DNA of 7,998 bases from assembly GCA_040007195.1 (NCBI GenBank), contig JBDTVQ010000323.1, positions 1 through 7,998 of the forward strand, given 5' to 3'. This document shows positions 4,560 to 7,998 of this stretch, piece after piece. Source of the stretch: JAFLBB01 sp040007195 (GTDB taxonomy: Bacteria > Acidobacteriota > Terriglobia > Bryobacterales > Bryobacteraceae). The first letter of the stretch is position 1; each line of letters opens with the position of its first letter. The notes beneath the pieces were generated by a model that saw only the letters and a program-made list of their open reading frames with translations, was not told where the DNA came from and did not search any database. The translations under genes were made by a program, and so were the position numbers.

Positions 4560-7500
4560 ATGAAATCCTCGCGCCTTCTGCTGATTGGCTCCCTCTGCGC
4601 GTGCTCCGCCGTGCTCACCGGCCAATCCCTGCAGGGCATCGGTGAGGGCGCGCCCACCGACGGCATCAAGTTCGGTTTCCAAACCGCCTTCACCCGGGGC
4701 ATCTTCAGCAACATTGCCGACCTTCCCCCGCTCGGCAACGTTAAGAAACTCGGCGCCACCGGCCTCGTCCAGGAGTTCGCCGACGTCACCCAGGGCAACT
4801 CCCTCAAACACGCCCTCGTGCTGCCCAACTCCACCAATACAGCCTCCGGCCTTTCCGGCGAAATCTGGCAGGTCCACGGGCCCCTCTACGACTACTGGAC
4901 CACCCTCGGCACCGCCACCGCCGGTTATCCCCAAAGCGACACCCAGCGCTGTCCCGCCGTCATCACAGCCTGCCAATATCAGGTCTTCGACAAGAGCTAC
5001 GTCTTGTTCGTGCTCACCTCGCAGGGCTCCGGCAATACCTTCTTTAGTGAGGGCGTCTTCTTCACCAAGTGGACCGGCGCGGGCGGCATGAACACCTTTG
5101 GACCGGCCATTACCGCCGTCGAAAGCGTCACCTCCGGCGCCAAAACTTCCGCCACCGCTGACCGCCAGCGCTTTGTCCGGGGCGAAATTTTTAACTGGAC
5201 CGCCGGCGCCAATGCCGGCCGCGTCTTCGCCGTCTACGAACCCGTCTACAGCTACTACGCCGGCGCCAACAACGGCGTCTCCGGCCTCCTCGGCCTCCCC
5301 ACCTCCGACGACATCCTCCTCGCCAACGGCCGCCGCCGCCAGAACTTCGAAGGCGGCGCAATCGAATACGCGCAGGGCCAGGAACCCTCCATCCTCTATC
5401 CCGTCACCGCCGTTATTCTTTCGGCCTCAAGCGACACCCTCAATATGAAACTCGGCGACCGCGCCGAACTCACCGCCAGCACCTACTCCGTCACTGGCGA
5501 ACAACTCACCGGCCGCGCCGTCTCCTGGAACACCTCCAACAGCCGTGTCGTCGCCATCGATGCCAACGGAGCAAAGGCCACGCTCCGCGCGGTCGGCGGC
5601 GGCAGCGCCGTCATCACCGCTGTCAGTGAAGGCAAGGTCAGCCGCTCCCTCCCCGTCTTCGTCTCCGCCCCCTGCTGCCAGGCCGGCGAAGGCGCGCCCA
5701 GTGCCGCCATTAGCCAGGCATTCATCGACGCCATCGCCCGCACGCGAATCCAGGTCAAACTCCCCACCGCCGCCCCCGTCCGCCGCTCCGGCATCGGCTA
5801 TACGCAGGAGTTCACCTCGCCCGACGGCGCCATCCGCTACCTCCTCGCCAAACCCGACGTTCTCGGCTCCGCCTTCGTCCTCACCGGCCCCATCCTCACC
5901 CGCTTCCTCGAACTCGGCGGGCCCACCGGCGCCCTCGGCTATCCCACGTCCGACCCCGCGGCCGGCCTGCGCCAAACCTTCCAGGGCGGGGCACTCGCCG
6001 GTTCGCCCGTCCAATTGGTCGTCAACCCCATCCTTGCCCGTTGGGCCGCGCTCAGTTATGAATCCGGAGCCGCGGGCGCCCCTATCGGCCAACCCGAATC
6101 CGCCCTCAGCTTTACCGCCACCGCATCGCTCGCCCAACCCTTCGGCAACGGAACCTTTTATTACGCCACCTCAGGCGGCCGTGCCAACCAGGTCTTCCTC
6201 GTGCGCACCCAGATGCTTGCCGCCTATCGCGATGCCGGTGACGTCACCGGCAAACTGGGTCTCCCCATCGGCGACGAATCCAACTCCGCCGGCGTCCGGC
6301 GGCAGGAATTTGAAGGGGGCACGCTGTTGATCGACGCCGCCGGTGCCGCGCAGATCAACTCGCGTACCCGCACCCCACAAATCAGCGCCACGCCCACCGA
6401 GGTCGCTGCCGGTGGCCGCGTCCGTCTCGCCGCGGGAGGCTTCCCGGCCGGCGCCTACCTGCGCGTATCCGTCAGCGGACGCCCCGACTTCCTGGTCCAA
6501 ACCCTTTCCGGCGCCTACGCCTGGGAGATGCTCATCCCGGGGAACACCCCCAGTTCGTTGATCACGCTCCGCGCCGCCGACGTGAATGGCACCTCCCTCG
6601 CCGTCGGCTCCTTCGTCGTCCAGGCCTCCGCCGAAACCCTCCGCACTCTCACCAAACTCCGCGGTGACTCGCAAACCGGCCTCCCCGGCGCGCGCCTCCC
6701 GCAACCCTTCCGCGTCAGCCTCAAAGACGAATTCGGCATCCCCGCCGCCCGCGTCGCCGTCCGCTTCACCGCCTCCCCCGGCGCCAAGGTGGAACTCGCC
6801 GACGCCATCACGGATTCCAAAGGCGAAGCGCAAGCCTTCCTCCGCATGCCGTTTTCAGAGACCGTTGCCCTCGCCACTGCCGAAGCGGGCGGCCAGGTCG
6901 TCACCTTTAGCGCCCGTGCCGCCGCGTCCACCTTTTCGAATTTCCCCAACTACACCCAGGCCGGTAACGGCTCCCCGCTCGGCCCCGGGCCCGTCACCAT
7001 TTCCGACAACGGCGCGCTCCTGGTCACCGCCACAAACGTCCTCCGCTACCTGCAGAACACCAGCGCTCTCCCCACTCCCAACGGTCCGGCCGACCCCGTC
7101 CTGCTCAACGGCTTCATGCGCGACATCTGCCAGTTCGACGCCACGGGCACGCAGATCTGCGACGGCTTCCTGCTCCACGAAGGCGTCGACCCAACGCTCA
7201 ACCTCTGGCGCCTCGGCTCCTTCACCGGCTCGCCCATCCAGATCACGCCGCTTCCCAACACCACCGAAGCCGTCCGCGACACCCTCGCCCTCGGCCGCCC
7301 CGTGGTGCTCGCCATGAACCTCTCGCTCAATGGTTCGCCGGCGGGCGTCCACTTCGCCGCCGGAATGGGCGTCAACTCCACGGGCGGCATCCTCGTCCGC
7401 GATCCCAACGGCCGCCTCGCCCGCCCGGCGTTTGAGGATTACGCCGCCGGCTTCACGACGCCCGCCGGCGTCTACAAAGCGACCCTCGCCGCGGCTTTCC

Positions 7501-7998
7501 TCATCGATCCCCAACCCGTCGCCTCCCCCGCCTTCCTTTTATCCGGGCTCGACCTTTCGTTTGACCTGTCGAGCGTCAATGGCCGCTGCGGCCAGACCCT
7601 CACCTGGCCCTCGCGCGCCTCGAACGGAGCGGGCTTCCCTGCCAACACGCCCGCGCCGCTCTCCTTCCGCGCCTGCGACGGTCTGGACAGCGTTTACCAG
7701 CTCGACGCGACCTCTACCGCGGAACGTGCCCTCATCCTCACCGACCTCGGCTCTCCGGCTGCCCGCCAGGGTATCGGCGTCAACGGCGCGGCCTCGTACG
7801 GTATCTCCCGATCGAGCGCGGGCTGGGCTGCCGGAAATCTTTCCGTTCAATTTACGGCCTCGTCCATCGTCAACGCCGCCAGCTTCAAGCCCGACCTCTC
7901 GCCCGGCGCCCTGGCCTCGGCATTCGGCTCCGGCCTTGCCAGCCCGGCCGGACCGACACAGGTAGAGGTGGCCGGTGCCGCCGCCCAGGTCCTCGCCG
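4560..7998 (+). CDS. Large secreted multidomain protein: LGFP repeats, Ig-like domains, C39-like domain, Soli_cterm (3' end outside window)
   Basis: An exported protein, 1146 residues visible, with no stop before the window ends. The order is: signal peptide (1 to about 22); LGFP-type repeats around 102-150 and 209-270 (LGLPTSDD, then FEGGAIEY); a Big_2 domain at about 280-369; further LGFP-type repeats near 445-480 (LGYPTSDP), 491-535 and 543-592 (LGLPIGDE, then FEGGTLLID); an Ig/IPT-like segment at about 606-690; a Big_1 invasin-type domain at about 697-787 (GDSQTGLPGARLPQPF); a C39-like papain-fold domain at about 792-950; a beta-rich linker; and the start of TIGR03437 (Soli_cterm) from about 1103. 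LGFP repeats are associated with cell-wall attachment elsewhere and Big domains with stalks, so a surface or extracellular structural role is likely. In the C39-like part Gln800, His931 and Asp948 are present, but Asn817 stands where the catalytic Cys is expected. The start ATG at 4560 gives a clean signal peptide. No ribosome binding site is seen. Confidence 0.9.
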   Translation, partial: MKSSRLLLIGSLCACSAVLTGQSLQGIGEGAPTDGIKFGFQTAFTRGIFSNIADLPPLGNVKKLGATGLVQEFADVTQGNSLKHALVLPNSTNTASGLSGEIWQVHGPLYDYWTTLGTATAGYPQSDTQRCPAVITACQYQVFDKSYVLFVLTSQGSGNTFFSEGVFFTKWTGAGGMNTFGPAITAVESVTSGAKTSATADRQRFVRGEIFNWTAGANAGRVFAVYEPVYSYYAGANNGVSGLLGLPTSDDILLANGRRRQNFEGGAIEYAQGQEPSILYPVTAVILSASSDTLNMKLGDRAELTASTYSVTGEQLTGRAVSWNTSNSRVVAIDANGAKATLRAVGGGSAVITAVSEGKVSRSLPVFVSAPCCQAGEGAPSAAISQAFIDAIARTRIQVKLPTAAPVRRSGIGYTQEFTSPDGAIRYLLAKPDVLGSAFVLTGPILTRFLELGGPTGALGYPTSDPAAGLRQTFQGGALAGSPVQLVVNPILARWAALSYESGAAGAPIGQPESALSFTATASLAQPFGNGTFYYATSGGRANQVFLVRTQMLAAYRDAGDVTGKLGLPIGDESNSAGVRRQEFEGGTLLIDAAGAAQINSRTRTPQISATPTEVAAGGRVRLAAGGFPAGAYLRVSVSGRPDFLVQTLSGAYAWEMLIPGNTPSSLITLRAADVNGTSLAVGSFVVQASAETLRTLTKLRGDSQTGLPGARLPQPFRVSLKDEFGIPAARVAVRFTASPGAKVELADAITDSKGEAQAFLRMPFSETVALATAEAGGQVVTFSARAAASTFSNFPNYTQAGNGSPLGPGPVTISDNGALLVTATNVLRYLQNTSALPTPNGPADPVLLNGFMRDICQFDATGTQICDGFLLHEGVDPTLNLWRLGSFTGSPIQITPLPNTTEAVRDTLALGRPVVLAMNLSLNGSPAGVHFAAGMGVNSTGGILVRDPNGRLARPAFEDYAAGFTTPAGVYKATLAAAFLIDPQPVASPAFLLSGLDLSFDLSSVNGRCGQTLTWPSRASNGAGFPANTPAPLSFRACDGLDSVYQLDATSTAERALILTDLGSPAARQGIGVNGAASYGISRSSAGWAAGNLSVQFTASSIVNAASFKPDLSPGALASAFGSGLASPAGPTQVEVAGAAAQVLA
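4641..4931 (+). repeat. Internal protein module, copy 1 (copy 2 at 5685-5945)
   Basis: Residues 28-124 and 376-462 of the secreted protein share an ordered set of motifs: GEGAP at the start, an AF...R helix-like stretch, a G.G..QEF segment (Gln71 and Gln416), a short strand with Leu-Pro or Lys-Pro, a SG.I or TGPI segment, and an LGFP-type end (AGYPQSD against LGYPTSD). Similarity is at protein level only; the DNA has diverged. A Big_2 domain separates the copies. This suggests an old duplication of a module of about 90-97 residues that ends in an LGFP repeat. Confidence 0.6.

Noticed and set aside
5427..6137. Minus-strand ORF of 236 residues opposite the secreted protein, and similar minus ORFs at 4533-4976, 6171-6833, 6855-7514
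   Set aside because: They are Gly/Glu/Ala-rich shadows produced by the strong G/C third-position bias of the plus-strand gene. They show no domain and lie opposite a continuous coding frame with recognisable domains.

Overview
The window looks like chromosomal DNA of an acidobacterium of the Solibacter/Bryobacterales type. The best single clue is at the right edge. The large secreted protein there enters the IVNAASF...LSPGALASAFGSGLA motif that opens the Solibacter-type C-terminal domain (TIGR03437, Soli_cterm), which I know mainly from that lineage. High GC, with G/C-rich third codon positions in most genes, and a lineage-type conserved hypothetical protein fit this. No search was run, so the assignment rests on recognition.

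Layout. (1) 1-1580, plus strand: the 3' part of an S4-domain rRNA pseudouridine synthase whose N-terminal extension is a 60-bp (20-residue) tandem repeat. It is followed with an ATGA overlap by a YjdF/DUF2238 membrane protein. (2) 1581-2612: a secreted Cys-containing protein of unknown function and then about 250 bp of lower-GC DNA without a convincing gene. (3) 2613-3878, minus strand: two toxin-antitoxin modules in tandem. The upstream one is higB-higA, toxin first. The downstream one is a DUF433 antitoxin with a DUF5615 PIN-like toxin. (4) 3957-4541, plus strand, divergent from higBA: a 194-residue conserved hypothetical protein. (5) 4560-7998, plus strand, running off the window: an exported multidomain protein of more than 1146 residues. 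It carries LGFP-type repeats, a Big_2 domain, an Ig/IPT-like domain, a Big_1 domain, a C39-like papain-fold domain that appears to lack its catalytic cysteine, and the start of the Soli_cterm domain.

How the parts relate. Regions 2 and 3 have visibly lower GC than their flanks (hand counts of about 43-57% per 60-base line against about 65-75%), as expected for an accessory insert between more conserved genes. The higBA promoter has a perfect TTGACA -35 box covered by an 8+3+8 palindrome, a good candidate for the HigA autorepression operator. Four genes that appear to lead their transcription units (starts 1609, 3235, 3878, 3957) each have a TAnnnT -10-like box ending 6 or 7 bases before the start codon and no usable Shine-Dalgarno site. 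This suggests leaderless transcripts. The downstream genes inside units instead show stop-start overlaps or, for higA, a well-placed AGGAG.

I see no tRNA, rRNA, CRISPR array, insertion sequence or classical intrinsic terminator.
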